A stretch of 64,000 bases of DNA, from positions 24,904 through 88,903 of the forward strand of contig DUVH01000011.1 in NCBI GenBank assembly GCA_012841145.1, in the 5' to 3' direction. A model generated the notes under the pieces. The model was given only the letters and a program-made list of their open reading frames with translations. It was not told where the DNA came from and ran no database searches. Source of the DNA: Clostridiaceae bacterium. Lineage in GTDB: Bacteria; Bacillota; Clostridia; Saccharofermentanales; DTU023. Shown piece by piece: positions 9,703 through 19,955 of this stretch. Made by a program: the position numbers and the translations under genes. Numbering within the stretch: the stretch's first letter is position 1; each line of letters begins with the position of its first letter.

Positions 9703-10890
9703 ATGAAAAAATTTTTTGCAATTTTGCTCGTCGCTCTGATGGTATTTACTGTCGTCGCATGCGACAAAAAACCGGTCGAACCCGGCACGTCAGGCAGTGA
9801 AACAGCAGATCCCGGCACCGAACCCGGCGGCGATCCCGGCGGTGATCCCGGCGGAGAACCCGATCCGGAAAAGAAGGTCTACAGCGTTGTTCATTTGGTC
9901 AACGGGAACCTCGGAGATAAATCGTTCTTCGACTCTGCCAATACGGGTCTTACCCAATTGGAGGCGGACGGACGCATTACGCTGAAGACGATTGAGATGG
10001 GCGGAACGGATGCCGACCAGCCGAAATGGCAGGAGACCCTGAATGAGGTCGCCGAGAGCCAGCTGTACGATCTCGTTGTTTGCGGCACGTACCAGATGCC
10101 CGACTACCTGAAAGAGACGGCGACGGCTTACCCCGATCAGAAGTTCCTCATCTACGACGACACGACGTACGTCGGCGAAAACGAGAACGTTGTCAATGTC
10201 AGCTACAGGCAGAACGACATGGGCTACCTGATCGGTGTCTACGCGGCGGCTATGACAACGAAAACGGACATTGACAAAATCAACCCCGAGAAAGTCGTCG
10301 GATTTATCGGCGGCGTCGACAGCCCCGTCATCAACGACTTCCTGTACGGATTCCTGACGGGCGTCCAGGCGACAGATCCTGAAGTTAAGGTAGACACGCG
10401 CTACGTCAACAGCTACGTTGATACGGCGACGGCGAAAGAGATGGGTCTCGCGATGATCAACGATAACAACGTCGACATCATCTGGGGCGTTGCGGGCCTG
10501 TCAGGCAACGGCGGAGCCGAGGCGGCGCTCGAGTCGGGTAAAGCCTGGTTCATCGGCGTCGACTCCGATCAGGAGCTCACACTTTCCGCCGAGCTTGCGG
10601 CGATCACGCTGACATCGGGACTCAAGAACATCGGACAATCACTCATCTGGGTCTTTGATGAGTGGGATGCCGGCCGCACCTATTGGGGTACGGAAGTCAA
10701 CCTCGGACTCGTCGAGGGCGGTGTAGGTTTCGTCTCGGATAAGAACTTCAAGAACATTGCACCACAAGATGTCCAAGATCTTGTTCTCGAAGCTGAACAG
10801 GACGTTCGCGACAAAAAAGTTGAAGTTCCTTCGGCTATCGGCGACGACACGAACGGCGTCATCGTCATGCGTGATGAAATGCAGCCGTAA
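9703..10890 (+). CDS. BMP-family ABC transporter substrate-binding lipoprotein (nucleoside type)
   Basis: Lipobox MVFTVVACDKK; VHLVNGNLGDKSFFDSANTGL...; followed by ATPase and two permeases. Confidence 0.88.
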   Translation: MKKFFAILLVALMVFTVVACDKKPVEPGTSGSETADPGTEPGGDPGGDPGGEPDPEKKVYSVVHLVNGNLGDKSFFDSANTGLTQLEADGRITLKTIEMGGTDADQPKWQETLNEVAESQLYDLVVCGTYQMPDYLKETATAYPDQKFLIYDDTTYVGENENVVNVSYRQNDMGYLIGVYAAAMTTKTDIDKINPEKVVGFIGGVDSPVINDFLYGFLTGVQATDPEVKVDTRYVNSYVDTATAKEMGLAMINDNNVDIIWGVAGLSGNGGAEAALESGKAWFIGVDSDQELTLSAELAAITLTSGLKNIGQSLIWVFDEWDAGRTYWGTEVNLGLVEGGVGFVSDKNFKNIAPQDVQDLVLEAEQDVRDKKVEVPSAIGDDTNGVIVMRDEMQP

Positions 10891-10938
10891 GCGCGACTTA
10901 TTTTATCCGTTGAATATGGTGATACCTGAGTGAAATGA

Positions 10939-10964
10939 AGGGGGATCTGCTTGCGGATCCCCCT
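10939..10964 (+). promoter_or_regulatory. strong hairpin between SBP and ATPase genes (attenuator or mRNA 3'-end stabiliser)
   Basis: AGGGGGATC tgcttgcg GATCCCCCT. Confidence 0.6.
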
Positions 10965-11016
10965 AATGTGTTTTGGGCGACTCGTATGGAGTTGCGGAGA
11001 CAGGAGAGCGAAACGC

Positions 11017-12579
11017 ATGGAAGCAGTACATGAACTTGTCGTTCGCATGGAAAAGATCACCAAGATCTATCCGAACGGCATCGCAGCGAATCGCGATGTC
11101 GATTTCTCCGTTAGAAAAGGTGAAATTCATGCTCTCATCGGAGAGAACGGAGCAGGGAAATCAACTCTGATGAAAATCCTTTTCGGACTGGAGCAGCCGA
11201 CAGACGGTGCGATTTATCTGAACGATGAGCGGGTTAACCTTTCATCGCCTCTCGAGGCGATCAGCAAAGGTATAGGCATGGTGCATCAGCACTTTATGCT
11301 CGTTCCGAGTTTGACGGTCGCCGAGAATATCGTTCTCGGTATGGCGCCAAAAAAAGGCGGGCTCTTTATAGACTATAAGGAGGCCGTCCGTTTAACGCGC
11401 GAATACTCGGAAAAATATAACTTATTTGTAGAACCCGACGCGCGCGTTGCCGATATCGCCGTCGGTATGAAGCAGAAAGTCGAGATCTTGAAAGCTCTCG
11501 TTCGCGGTGCACATGTTTTAATTCTCGACGAACCGACTGCCGTTTTGACGACGCAGGAGACGGTTGAATTATTTCAGGAATTAAAAAACCTTAGAGAGCA
11601 GGGTTTTACGATTATCTTTATTTCGCACAAACTGAAAGAGATCAAAGAGCTGACCGACCGCATCACGATCATGCGCGCGGGACGCTCGGTCGGCGTCTAT
11701 GATACGGATTCGATCACAGAGCAGGAAATTTCAAGATTGATGGTCGGTCGCGATGTCGTGCTCAAAATGGATAAACCGGAAGCTGTTCCCGGTGAGCACG
11801 TCCTGCGCGTCGAAGATTTGCATTACGTCAACGAGTGGGGCAAAAAGATGCTCGATGGCGTCTCTTTTTCTGTCCGTCAAGGTGAAATCGTAGGTATAGC
11901 CGGCGTAGAGGGAAATGGCCAGCGCGAACTTGTCGATATTCTCTTTGGCTTGAAATTGCCTGATTCCGGCGATGCGACGGTCGACGGTCAGTCTCTGATC
12001 GGTCTGCCGCAGGCACAGATAAGAACGCTCGGCGTCTCGTACGTTCCTGAAGACCGCATGACATTCGGTATCGCTCAGACTGCGAATATTCAGGAGAACA
12101 TGGTCTCAGACCGTTACAGGCAAAAGAAATTCAACAAAGGGCCGCTCTTCAAAATGAAGTCGCTGAACGATGAGAGTGACCGTCTCATCGTGGATTACGC
12201 CGTGCTCTGCAAATCGCGCGCCCAAGAGGTCGGAATGCTCTCAGGAGGCAATATCCAGAAGGTCGTCGTCGCGCGCGAGTTCTCCAGTGACCCGATCCTT
12301 ATCATCGCCGACCAGCCGACGCGCGGCATTGATGTAGGCGCGACGGAATTAATCAGAAACAGACTCGTCGATCTGTCACGCGCAGGGGCGGCCGTACTTC
12401 TCGTATCGGCCGATTTGAATGAAGTTATGGAATTATCGGACAATCTCATCGTCATGTACAATGGCCAAATTGCCGGTTACTTCGATGACGGGCAGTGGGA
12501 CGATTTGATGATGGGTGAGTATATGCTCGGACTGAAACGTCAGAGCGACGATGAGATCAGGAGGGCATGCCATGCGTGA
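11017..12579 (+). CDS. nucleoside ABC transporter ATP-binding protein (two ABC domains)
   Basis: HALIGENGAGKSTLMKILFG; second domain VGIAGVEGNGQRELVDILFG, LSGGNIQKVVVAREF; ATG 11017 downstream of acaggag. Confidence 0.92.
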   Translation: MEAVHELVVRMEKITKIYPNGIAANRDVDFSVRKGEIHALIGENGAGKSTLMKILFGLEQPTDGAIYLNDERVNLSSPLEAISKGIGMVHQHFMLVPSLTVAENIVLGMAPKKGGLFIDYKEAVRLTREYSEKYNLFVEPDARVADIAVGMKQKVEILKALVRGAHVLILDEPTAVLTTQETVELFQELKNLREQGFTIIFISHKLKEIKELTDRITIMRAGRSVGVYDTDSITEQEISRLMVGRDVVLKMDKPEAVPGEHVLRVEDLHYVNEWGKKMLDGVSFSVRQGEIVGIAGVEGNGQRELVDILFGLKLPDSGDATVDGQSLIGLPQAQIRTLGVSYVPEDRMTFGIAQTANIQENMVSDRYRQKKFNKGPLFKMKSLNDESDRLIVDYAVLCKSRAQEVGMLSGGNIQKVVVAREFSSDPILIIADQPTRGIDVGATELIRNRLVDLSRAGAAVLLVSADLNEVMELSDNLIVMYNGQIAGYFDDGQWDDLMMGEYMLGLKRQSDDEIRRACHA

Positions 12580-13693
12580 CAAAAGGATGGTTCTCTTCGG
12601 CTTCGTGCGCGGAGCCGCGGCGATCGCGCTTGCGCTCGCTGTCGGAGCGATTTTTATCTTTCTCAGTTCGGATGAGCCGTTTACGGCATTGCGCTACTTG
12701 TTGATCGGGCCGTTTGTCAGCTATCATGGCGGTGTCACAGCTTTCAACACGCAGAACTTCTACCAAGTTCTCGCAGCCATGATTCCGACTATTTTTACCG
12801 GACTCGCCGTTTGCGTCATGTTCTCCGCCAACCAGTTCAACCTGGCGGCTGAGAGCTGTGTGCTCGTGGGCGGATTTGTCGGGTCGCTCATCGGCATCTA
12901 CGTCAACATGACAACGGGCTGGCACGCCGTCGTTTGCGTGCTCGTGGCGTCCGTCGTCTGCGGTCTGATTATGCTGATACCCTCCGTGCTCAAGGTAAAG
13001 TTGGGAGCGAGCGAGATGGTGACGAGCCTCATGCTTAACTTCGTGTTGTTGTACATTGTGCTCCACTTTCTCAATTACCATTTCGCCGATCGCTCAAAAG
13101 GCGCGACGATGACGTTCCCGTTCTTGGAATCGGCGAAAATTCCTTCGATCGTTCCGGGCAACAGCAAATTGACATGGGGCTTTGTCATCGCGATCATCGT
13201 TTCTTTGCTCGTCTGGATCTTCATGTACCGGACGCGCTGGGGCTACGCGATCAGGATGATCGGAATCAATGAATCGTTCTCGCTCTATTCGGGCATGAAT
13301 GTCGGCGGAACGATTATTCTTTCCTCCGTGATCGGCGGTCTTTTATCGGGAATGGGCGGAAGCCTTGAGGTTCTCGGCCGCTACAACACGTTCGTGTGGC
13401 GGGAGCTGCCGGGCTACGGCTGGACGGGCGTGACAATTGCGATATTGGCGAAAAACAACCCCGGCGCCGTGCCGCTCGCGGCGTTCTTTCTGGCGTACCT
13501 GAACAAGGGATGTCAATTGATGTCGACACACAGTGATGTCCCGAGCGAGATGATCGATATTATTCAGGCGGCCATCTTCCTCTTCTTCGCGGCGGAGCAG
13601 TTCCTGTCCGGTTTCAGGCAGAAGCTTGTTGTCAAGACAACGCGCGAGGAATTGATGAGAACAGAGTCGCTCACAGCGACGGAAGGAGAGTGA
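12572..13693 (+). CDS. nucleoside ABC transporter permease
   Basis: Polytopic; MFSANQFNLAAESCVLVGGFVGSLIG; RBS aggagg before ATG 12572. Confidence 0.88.
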   Translation: MRDKRMVLFGFVRGAAAIALALAVGAIFIFLSSDEPFTALRYLLIGPFVSYHGGVTAFNTQNFYQVLAAMIPTIFTGLAVCVMFSANQFNLAAESCVLVGGFVGSLIGIYVNMTTGWHAVVCVLVASVVCGLIMLIPSVLKVKLGASEMVTSLMLNFVLLYIVLHFLNYHFADRSKGATMTFPFLESAKIPSIVPGNSKLTWGFVIAIIVSLLVWIFMYRTRWGYAIRMIGINESFSLYSGMNVGGTIILSSVIGGLLSGMGGSLEVLGRYNTFVWRELPGYGWTGVTIAILAKNNPGAVPLAAFFLAYLNKGCQLMSTHSDVPSEMIDIIQAAIFLFFAAEQFLSGFRQKLVVKTTREELMRTESLTATEGE

Positions 13694-13697
13694 GTCC

Positions 13698-14651
13698 ATG
13701 TTTGAGCAATTAATTCAATCTATTTTTCAAGCAGATTTTCTGTTCATCATTATCAGGATCACGGCTCCCATTCTCTTCGCCGCTCTGGCGGCCGTCATCT
13801 CGGAGAAGGCCGGCGTCGCCAACATCGGTCTCGAGGGAATGATGATGATTACCGCTCTGTTCGGTTTCCTGTTTGCTTATTGGACGCAGAGCTGGATCAT
13901 CGGCGTTCTCGGCGCGATGTTTGTAGGTATTTTGTTAGGTCTTATGATGGGGTTCTTTTCATTCAAGCTGAAGACGGACATTATCCTCTCCGGTATTGCC
14001 GTCAACATGCTGGGAGCGGGCGGGACGATCTTTTTACTCAATATGTTTACCGGACTTCGCGGTAATACGGGTGCGCTCGTGTCCCCGAACATTCTGATCC
14101 CCACGATCGATATCCCGCTTATTGACAAAATACCCATTCTCGGCGAGATCCTATCGGGACACGCCATCCTGACTTATCTGGCGTTTATATTCGTCTTTCT
14201 GATGCGTATTTTCCTTTATAGAACACCTCTCGGCCTCAAAATCCGCGCAGTCGGCGAGAATCCGAACGCCGCGTCGAGTGTCGGTGTCAGCGTGATTAAG
14301 ATGAAGTATATCGCGATCGCCATGTCAGGAGCGCTTGCGGGTCTGGGCGGCGCGTTTATGTCGATGTATTACTCACAAGGCTGGAATCAGGGCATGGTTG
14401 CCGGACGGGGCTTCATCGCGCTCGCCGCTCAAGCGATGGGAAGAGGTGAACCTGTAGGCGCTATGTTCTCATCTCTTCTTTTTGGTTTGGCACAGGCGAT
14501 GAAGACAAAAGTCTCCGGGTTGCGCGGGATGGCAAGCTACAACTACCTGATCGAGATGATCCCTTACGTCGTGACGATTGTCGGACTCGTTTTCTACGCG
14601 ATGAGCATTAAGCGGAAAGCTCGAAAGCACCAGCTGCGTCCGATTAAATAA
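13698..14651 (+). CDS. nucleoside ABC transporter permease
   Basis: Polytopic; APILFAALAAVISEKAGVANIGLEGMMMITALFG. Confidence 0.9.
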   Translation: MFEQLIQSIFQADFLFIIIRITAPILFAALAAVISEKAGVANIGLEGMMMITALFGFLFAYWTQSWIIGVLGAMFVGILLGLMMGFFSFKLKTDIILSGIAVNMLGAGGTIFLLNMFTGLRGNTGALVSPNILIPTIDIPLIDKIPILGEILSGHAILTYLAFIFVFLMRIFLYRTPLGLKIRAVGENPNAASSVGVSVIKMKYIAIAMSGALAGLGGAFMSMYYSQGWNQGMVAGRGFIALAAQAMGRGEPVGAMFSSLLFGLAQAMKTKVSGLRGMASYNYLIEMIPYVVTIVGLVFYAMSIKRKARKHQLRPIK

Positions 14652-14674
14652 AACCTTGAAGACGGAGCAATAAG

Positions 14675-15619
14675 ATGAAGAAAATACCAGTGATTCTTGA
14701 CGGCGATCCCGGTCATGATGACGCGATCGCATGGGTTCTTGCGAATTCTCGACCGGAACTCGATATTCTTGCCGTCACAACGGTAGGCGGCAACCAGACG
14801 CTTGCAAAGACGACGTACAACGCCGGTCGTATCTTGTCTTTGATCGGCTTGAACGTTCCGCTTGCGGGGGGACGCTCTAAACCTTTGCTCGCCGACCTGA
14901 TCGTCGCGCCCGGTGTTCACGGCGTTACGGGGCTCGATGGACCCGAGCTGCCGGAGCCTGCGCGCGATGTCGTCGAGGAGGAAGCCGTTGAACTGATGGC
15001 TCGCCTTCTGGAGAAGAGTGATGTGCCGATTGTTCTTGTTCCCACCGGGCCGTTGACGAATATCGCTTCGCTCTTGTTGCTGCGTCCCGATTTGAAAGAA
15101 AAGATTGATCATATCTACATGATGGGCGGCGGCATCACGAAAGGTAATTGGACAGCCGCCGCGGAGTTCAACATTCTCGTCGACCCCGAAGCGGCTGATA
15201 TCGTCTTTCGTTCAGGAGTGCCGGTTACTATGGCGGGACTCGATGTAACGGAACAGGCGCTCGTCCGCCCGGAGGACATCGAACGCATCAATTCGGTAGG
15301 AAATGATGTGGCGCGAATTGTCGCCGGCTGGCTCGAGTTTTTCTATCAATTTCATCAGCCGTTAGGTTATGAAGGCGCCCCCGTACACGATGCGGTGGCG
15401 ATCGTGGCGATGGTGCGTCCCGAGCTTTTGAAGATGCGGGAGATGTACGTGGAAGTCGAGCTTCAGGGTGACTACACGCGCGGCGCGACGGTAGGTGATT
15501 ACTATGGGCTTCTCGGGCAGAAACCGAACGCGACGTGTATCATGGATATTGACCGCGAGGCGTTCATTGAACTTCTGATCGAGTCGGTCGCATCGTACGG
15601 GGAAGGAGCAGCAAAATGA
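14675..15619 (+). CDS. nucleoside hydrolase
   Basis: VILDGDPGHDDAIAWVLA; HIYMMGGGITKGNWTAAAEFNILVDPEAADIVF. Confidence 0.93.
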   Translation: MKKIPVILDGDPGHDDAIAWVLANSRPELDILAVTTVGGNQTLAKTTYNAGRILSLIGLNVPLAGGRSKPLLADLIVAPGVHGVTGLDGPELPEPARDVVEEEAVELMARLLEKSDVPIVLVPTGPLTNIASLLLLRPDLKEKIDHIYMMGGGITKGNWTAAAEFNILVDPEAADIVFRSGVPVTMAGLDVTEQALVRPEDIERINSVGNDVARIVAGWLEFFYQFHQPLGYEGAPVHDAVAIVAMVRPELLKMREMYVEVELQGDYTRGATVGDYYGLLGQKPNATCIMDIDREAFIELLIESVASYGEGAAK

Positions 15620-16548
15620 AGAAAATACCTGTCTGGTTTGATTGCGACACAGGTGTCGATGATGCCATCGCGCTTATTCTCCTGAGTCAACTCGAATTAT
15701 TTGAAGTCGTCGGCGTTTCAACAGTTGCCGGCAACGTCGACCTCGATAAAACGACAGCCAATACGCTTCGAGTGCTCGATCTCTGCCACGCTCCGTACCC
15801 CGTCTTTCGCGGCGCGGCGCAGCCAATGATGCGCTCGCAGATCTCAGCGTCTTATGTCCACGGCGCCGACGGCCTCGGCGGCGTGATGCTGCCGGAATCG
15901 GATCGGAAGCCGGAATCCATTCCCGCATGGGATGCGCTCTATCAGGCAGCCGTAAAATATGCGGGCGAGCTCGTCCTGATTGCCGTCGGTCCGATGACGA
16001 ACATCGGATTGACGCTCACGAAGTACAAAGATTTTCCCGGACTCATTAAGAGAATCGTCATTATGGGCGGCGCAGCCGTCGGCGGCAACGTGACGCCTTC
16101 CGCCGAGTTCAATATACTCGCCGATCCCGAGGCCGCCGCGATGCTTTTCGATTGCGGCGTGCAAGTTGAGATGTGCGGACTCGATATGACGATGAAGGCC
16201 TATCTCACACGGGAAGAGCTTGATGAATTGGGGTGTCTTGGGAGTCCGCAGGCGGCGTTTGCGCGCGACTGCCTCCAACGGGCGCTGAAATTCGGTGAAT
16301 CGTATCAGCTGCCCGGAGTCGCTTTCCACGATCCCGCCGCCGTTTTGTACGCTGCTGACGACACGATGTTTGAAGCGTATCCTGCATGGGTTCGAGTCGA
16401 GACGAAAGGATCGAGTACGTACGGCAAGACCGTTACCGATCTCTACTCCGACAAAAAGTATGAAATGCGAGAGCATCTCGTTGTCGCCGACATCGATCGC
16501 GATGCGTTCAAGGCGCGGCTGTTTGAGTTGTTCGCTCGTTTTAAATGA
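15616..16548 (+). CDS. nucleoside hydrolase (paralog, 4-bp overlap with preceding gene)
   Basis: VWFDCDTGVDDAIALILL; RIVIMGGAAVGGNVTPSAEFNILADPEAAAMLF. Confidence 0.93.
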   Translation: MKKIPVWFDCDTGVDDAIALILLSQLELFEVVGVSTVAGNVDLDKTTANTLRVLDLCHAPYPVFRGAAQPMMRSQISASYVHGADGLGGVMLPESDRKPESIPAWDALYQAAVKYAGELVLIAVGPMTNIGLTLTKYKDFPGLIKRIVIMGGAAVGGNVTPSAEFNILADPEAAAMLFDCGVQVEMCGLDMTMKAYLTREELDELGCLGSPQAAFARDCLQRALKFGESYQLPGVAFHDPAAVLYAADDTMFEAYPAWVRVETKGSSTYGKTVTDLYSDKKYEMREHLVVADIDRDAFKARLFELFARFK

Positions 16549-16610
16549 TATCGGAACAATGGATCGGTTCGGTATAATAAACACGAGAAGTGATCAAGGG
16601 GGCGACCGCG

Positions 16611-17234
16611 ATGAGACGCCTTTCGGGAGTTTTGCGCATGACAAAAAATGTCTTATATATCGATTGTTGCATTCGAGGTGAAGAATCGCGTACGCGTCAA
16701 TTGGGGGAGGCTTTCCTCTTCGGGTTGGCGATCCGCGAGACGTTTACGGTCGAGCGGCTGACGCTCATGGAAGAGCCGCTCATCCCTCTTGCGGGCGATT
16801 TTTTTCTGCAGCGCGAACGTCTCCTTGAAAACGGGGAGTTGTCGCACCCGCGTTTTCGCTATGCGCATCAATTTGCTTCAGCCGATCGTATTGTGATCGC
16901 GGCGCCATTCTGGGATTTGAGTGTGCCCGCTCTCCTCAAAATCTATATCGAAAACATCAGCGTTCAGGGAATTACGTTTGACGTCGACGAGGACATGGGA
17001 CTCTTCGGGATCTGCCGTGCCGAGAAGATGTTTTTCCTGACGACGAGGGGAGGCGACTATCGTCAATCGCCGCTTGAGACAGGTATTCCGATGATGCGCA
17101 ATCTCGCGACATTTTTCGGCATAAAGGAATTCGACTACGTGGCGGCCGACGGACTCGATCTTCTGATCGAACCGCCCGAAGTTATCTTGGGACGCGCCAT
17201 CCGCGAAGCGCAGGATCGTGCTGTCGTCTGGTAA
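16611..17234 (+). CDS. FMN-dependent NADH-azoreductase-like / flavodoxin-fold NAD(P)H oxidoreductase
   Basis: VLYIDCCIRGEESRTRQLGEAFL...ADRIVIAAPFWDLSVPALLKIYIENISVQGITF. Confidence 0.75.
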   Translation: MRRLSGVLRMTKNVLYIDCCIRGEESRTRQLGEAFLFGLAIRETFTVERLTLMEEPLIPLAGDFFLQRERLLENGELSHPRFRYAHQFASADRIVIAAPFWDLSVPALLKIYIENISVQGITFDVDEDMGLFGICRAEKMFFLTTRGGDYRQSPLETGIPMMRNLATFFGIKEFDYVAADGLDLLIEPPEVILGRAIREAQDRAVVW

Positions 17235-17257
17235 GCGCCGGCACGGAAAATAAATGT

Positions 17258-17287
17258 TTGACACGCTCTCGCGCTTCGTGTTACTAT
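17258..17287 (+). promoter_or_regulatory. promoter upstream of rpmG
   Basis: TTGACA - 18 bp - TACTAT. Confidence 0.65.
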
Positions 17288-17369
17288 ACATGATGCTTGT
17301 CAGACGCGGGAGTCTTTTTTTTTGCGCGGACAAGTTGTCTCGATACATGAAACAGCGGAGGGAACCACC

Positions 17370-17534
17370 ATGGCAAAACCGGGTGCACGAGAGAGAATTA
17401 CGCTTGCCTGTTCGGAATGTAAGCAGCGTAACTACAATACAAAAAAGAATAAGATGCATACGCCTGAAAAGTTGGAGCTGAACAAGTTTTGCAAGTTCTG
17501 CAATAAACATACAATTCATCGCGAAACGAAGTAA
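17370..17534 (+). CDS. rpmG: 50S ribosomal protein L33 (Cys-containing form)
   Basis: [28 protein letters not shown]...[15 protein letters not shown]; directly upstream of secE-nusG. Confidence 0.95.
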   Translation: MAKPGARERITLACSECKQRNYNTKKNKMHTPEKLELNKFCKFCNKHTIHRETK

Positions 17535-17557
17535 CGCGTACTCACGGGAGTAATCTT

Positions 17558-17959
17558 ATGGCGAGCAAAAAGAGAAGAGGTGCGGCGACCCGCGACAGTA
17601 AGGGTGCGGCAGACCGCGACAAAAAAGGAACAAAACGCGCAGCAGCGAAAAAAGACGCTAAGCCGTCCATTTTTGCACGTCTGAAAAAATGGTTTGTGAA
17701 CATCATCACAGAACTGAAACGCGTCATGTGGCCTGACAAAAAGAAACTGAAACAGAGCACGATGACGGTTTTGCTGATCATTGCGATTTCGACCGTTGTG
17801 ATTCTTGTCTTCGATTCCGTGATTGCGTTTATCCTGCGCACGTCGGGCTTCTATTCGTCAAAACCAGCGACTCCTGAGACGACGGAACCTCCTGCGATCG
17901 TAGAGACAACGGAACCCGCCGAGACAGGGGATACGACGAGCACCGGAGAAGAATCATGA
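17558..17959 (+). CDS. secE: preprotein translocase subunit SecE with extended C-terminal tail
   Basis: ELKRVMWPDKKKLKQSTMTVLLIIAISTVVILVFDSVIAFIL; precedes nusG. Confidence 0.92.
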   Translation: MASKKRRGAATRDSKGAADRDKKGTKRAAAKKDAKPSIFARLKKWFVNIITELKRVMWPDKKKLKQSTMTVLLIIAISTVVILVFDSVIAFILRTSGFYSSKPATPETTEPPAIVETTEPAETGDTTSTGEES

Positions 17960-18504
17960 CGGAGACTTCTGATAAAAACAATCAAGAAGCGCTCTGGTAC
18001 GTCATTCACACGTATTCGGGATACGAGAATCGCGTCAAGGCGACTCTTGAAATGATTATCGAGAACCGCGGACTTCAGGACATGATTCAGGAAGTCCTCG
18101 TTCCCGTCGAGACTGTTCTTGAGATCAAAGACGGCAAACGCCGTACGTTTGAACGGAAGATTTATCCCGGCTATGTCCTTGTCAAGATGATTTTGACAGA
18201 TGATATCTGGTACATCGTTCGCAATACGCGCGGTGTTACCGGTTTTGTCGGTCCGTCCAGCACGAACCCTGTGCCTCTGACCGACGATGAACTCGGTATG
18301 ATGGGACTCGATTCCGATTGGGAACCCGTCATGGATTACGAAGTAGGCGACGAAGTGCGCATCATCAACGGGCCTTTGGAAGGCTTCGACGGAAAAGTTG
18401 ACGAGATCAACATTGATAAGAAGAAGGTTACCGTCACTGTGTCGATGTTCGGTCGTGAGACTCCCGTCGAACTGGAGTTGACACAGGTCATACGTCAGCC
18501 GTAA
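17956..18504 (+). CDS. nusG: transcription termination/antitermination protein NusG
   Basis: ALWYVIHTYSGYENRVKATLE...VRNTRGVTGFVGP...GDEVRIINGPLEGFDGKV. Confidence 0.97.
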   Translation: MTETSDKNNQEALWYVIHTYSGYENRVKATLEMIIENRGLQDMIQEVLVPVETVLEIKDGKRRTFERKIYPGYVLVKMILTDDIWYIVRNTRGVTGFVGPSSTNPVPLTDDELGMMGLDSDWEPVMDYEVGDEVRIINGPLEGFDGKVDEINIDKKKVTVTVSMFGRETPVELELTQVIRQP

Positions 18505-18632
18505 ACTATATCTTCGCCGTGAGAGGCGGAGGCGTGTCCTTTGCGACAATACGATGAGACGGCAGATATGATCTGCCTTGATCATAATAAAAATATCCTT
18601 TCGAGGATCAAAAAGAAATGGGAGGTGGCTGA

Positions 18633-19064
18633 ATGGCTAAACCGATTACCGCCTATGTGAAGCTTCAGATTCCGGCGGGACAAGCGACGCCGGCGCCGCC
18701 GGTAGGACCAGCTCTTGGACAACACGGGCTCAACATCGCCCAGTTTGTCAGAGAATTTAATGAACGGACACAAAAAGATATCGGTCTTGTGATCCCCGTC
18801 GTGATTACGGTATATCAGGATCGAACGTATTCCTTCATTACGAAAACTCCGCCGGCAGCAGTGTTGCTGAAAAAAGCATGTAACTTGGAGAAGGGGTCGG
18901 GTGAACCCGACAAGAAGAAGGTCGCGACCGTGCCTTGGTCTGAATGTGTCCGCATAGCCGAACTCAAAATGGAAGACTTGAATGCGTCGGATGTCGATTC
19001 CGCAGCGCGTATGGTTGCAGGGACTGCCCGCAGTATGGGCATCGTCGTTGACTACGACAAATAA
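18633..19064 (+). CDS. rplK: 50S ribosomal protein L11
   Basis: [36 protein letters not shown]. Confidence 0.98.
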   Translation: MAKPITAYVKLQIPAGQATPAPPVGPALGQHGLNIAQFVREFNERTQKDIGLVIPVVITVYQDRTYSFITKTPPAAVLLKKACNLEKGSGEPDKKKVATVPWSECVRIAELKMEDLNASDVDSAARMVAGTARSMGIVVDYDK

Positions 19065-19081
19065 GAAGGGAGGGACCTGTT

Positions 19082-19774
19082 ATGAAACGCGGTAAACGTT
19101 ATAAAGAAGCGGCAAAACTGGTTGATTCCCAGAAGACTTACGAGCCTGATGAGGCGCTCGATCTCGTGATCAAGACGGCGACGGCAAAGTTTGACGAAAC
19201 AGTCGAGATCCATCTTCGCATGGGCGTCGACTCGCGTCGTGCCGACCAGCAGATTCGCGGAACGGTCATTCTTCCGCACGGAACGGGTAAGGACATGAGA
19301 GTGCTCGTGTTCGCCAAGGGTCCTGCGGCCGATCAGGCAAAAGAAGCGGGCGCCGACTACGTCGGTGCGGAAGATCTCGCTGAAAAGATTCAGAAAGAAG
19401 GCTGGCTCGAATTTGATGTCGCGATTGCGACTCCCGACATGATGGGTATCGTCGGTCGTCTCGGCCGGATACTCGGACCTCGCGGCCTGATGCCCAACCC
19501 TAAATCAGGTACGGTGACGCCCGACGTGGCGCAAGCCGTCAGCGAGGCGAAAGCCGGTCGTATCGAGTATAGGCTCGAGAGACAGAACATCATTCACTGC
19601 CCTATCGGTAAAGTGTCGTTCGGAACGGAAAAGCTGCTCGATAACTTTGACGCACTGCTCGACGCCGTCATCAGGGCAAAACCGGCAGCCGCGAAGGGAC
19701 AATACATCCGTCGCTGCACGCTGGCAAGCACGATGGGCCCCGGCGTTCGTACGAACCCGAAGCTCTCGAAGTAA
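19082..19774 (+). CDS. rplA: 50S ribosomal protein L1
   Basis: [15 protein letters not shown]...[17 protein letters not shown]-like [18 protein letters not shown]. Confidence 0.98.
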   Translation: MKRGKRYKEAAKLVDSQKTYEPDEALDLVIKTATAKFDETVEIHLRMGVDSRRADQQIRGTVILPHGTGKDMRVLVFAKGPAADQAKEAGADYVGAEDLAEKIQKEGWLEFDVAIATPDMMGIVGRLGRILGPRGLMPNPKSGTVTPDVAQAVSEAKAGRIEYRLERQNIIHCPIGKVSFGTEKLLDNFDALLDAVIRAKPAAAKGQYIRRCTLASTMGPGVRTNPKLSK

Positions 19775-19783
19775 AAACGATCG

Positions 19784-19955
19784 CCCATCGTATAATGGGC
19801 ACAAAACAGAATAATACCTTCAACGCCGAAGAAAGCAGGAATCGTAACGATATAAACAGGTCAAGCTGTCCCGCCGAGGTGGATGGACGAACTTATTGTG
19901 CGCCCCTCTGCCGCTCGCGGAGGGGTGTTAAATATTAGAAGGAGGTAAGTGCCGC
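19784..19955 (+). promoter_or_regulatory. putative L10 leader (rplJL autoregulatory region)
   Basis: Structured 180-nt spacer between rplA and rplJ containing cgaagaaagcagga...cccgccgaggtggatgg and the terminal hairpin cccctctgccgctcgcggagggg. Confidence 0.7.
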
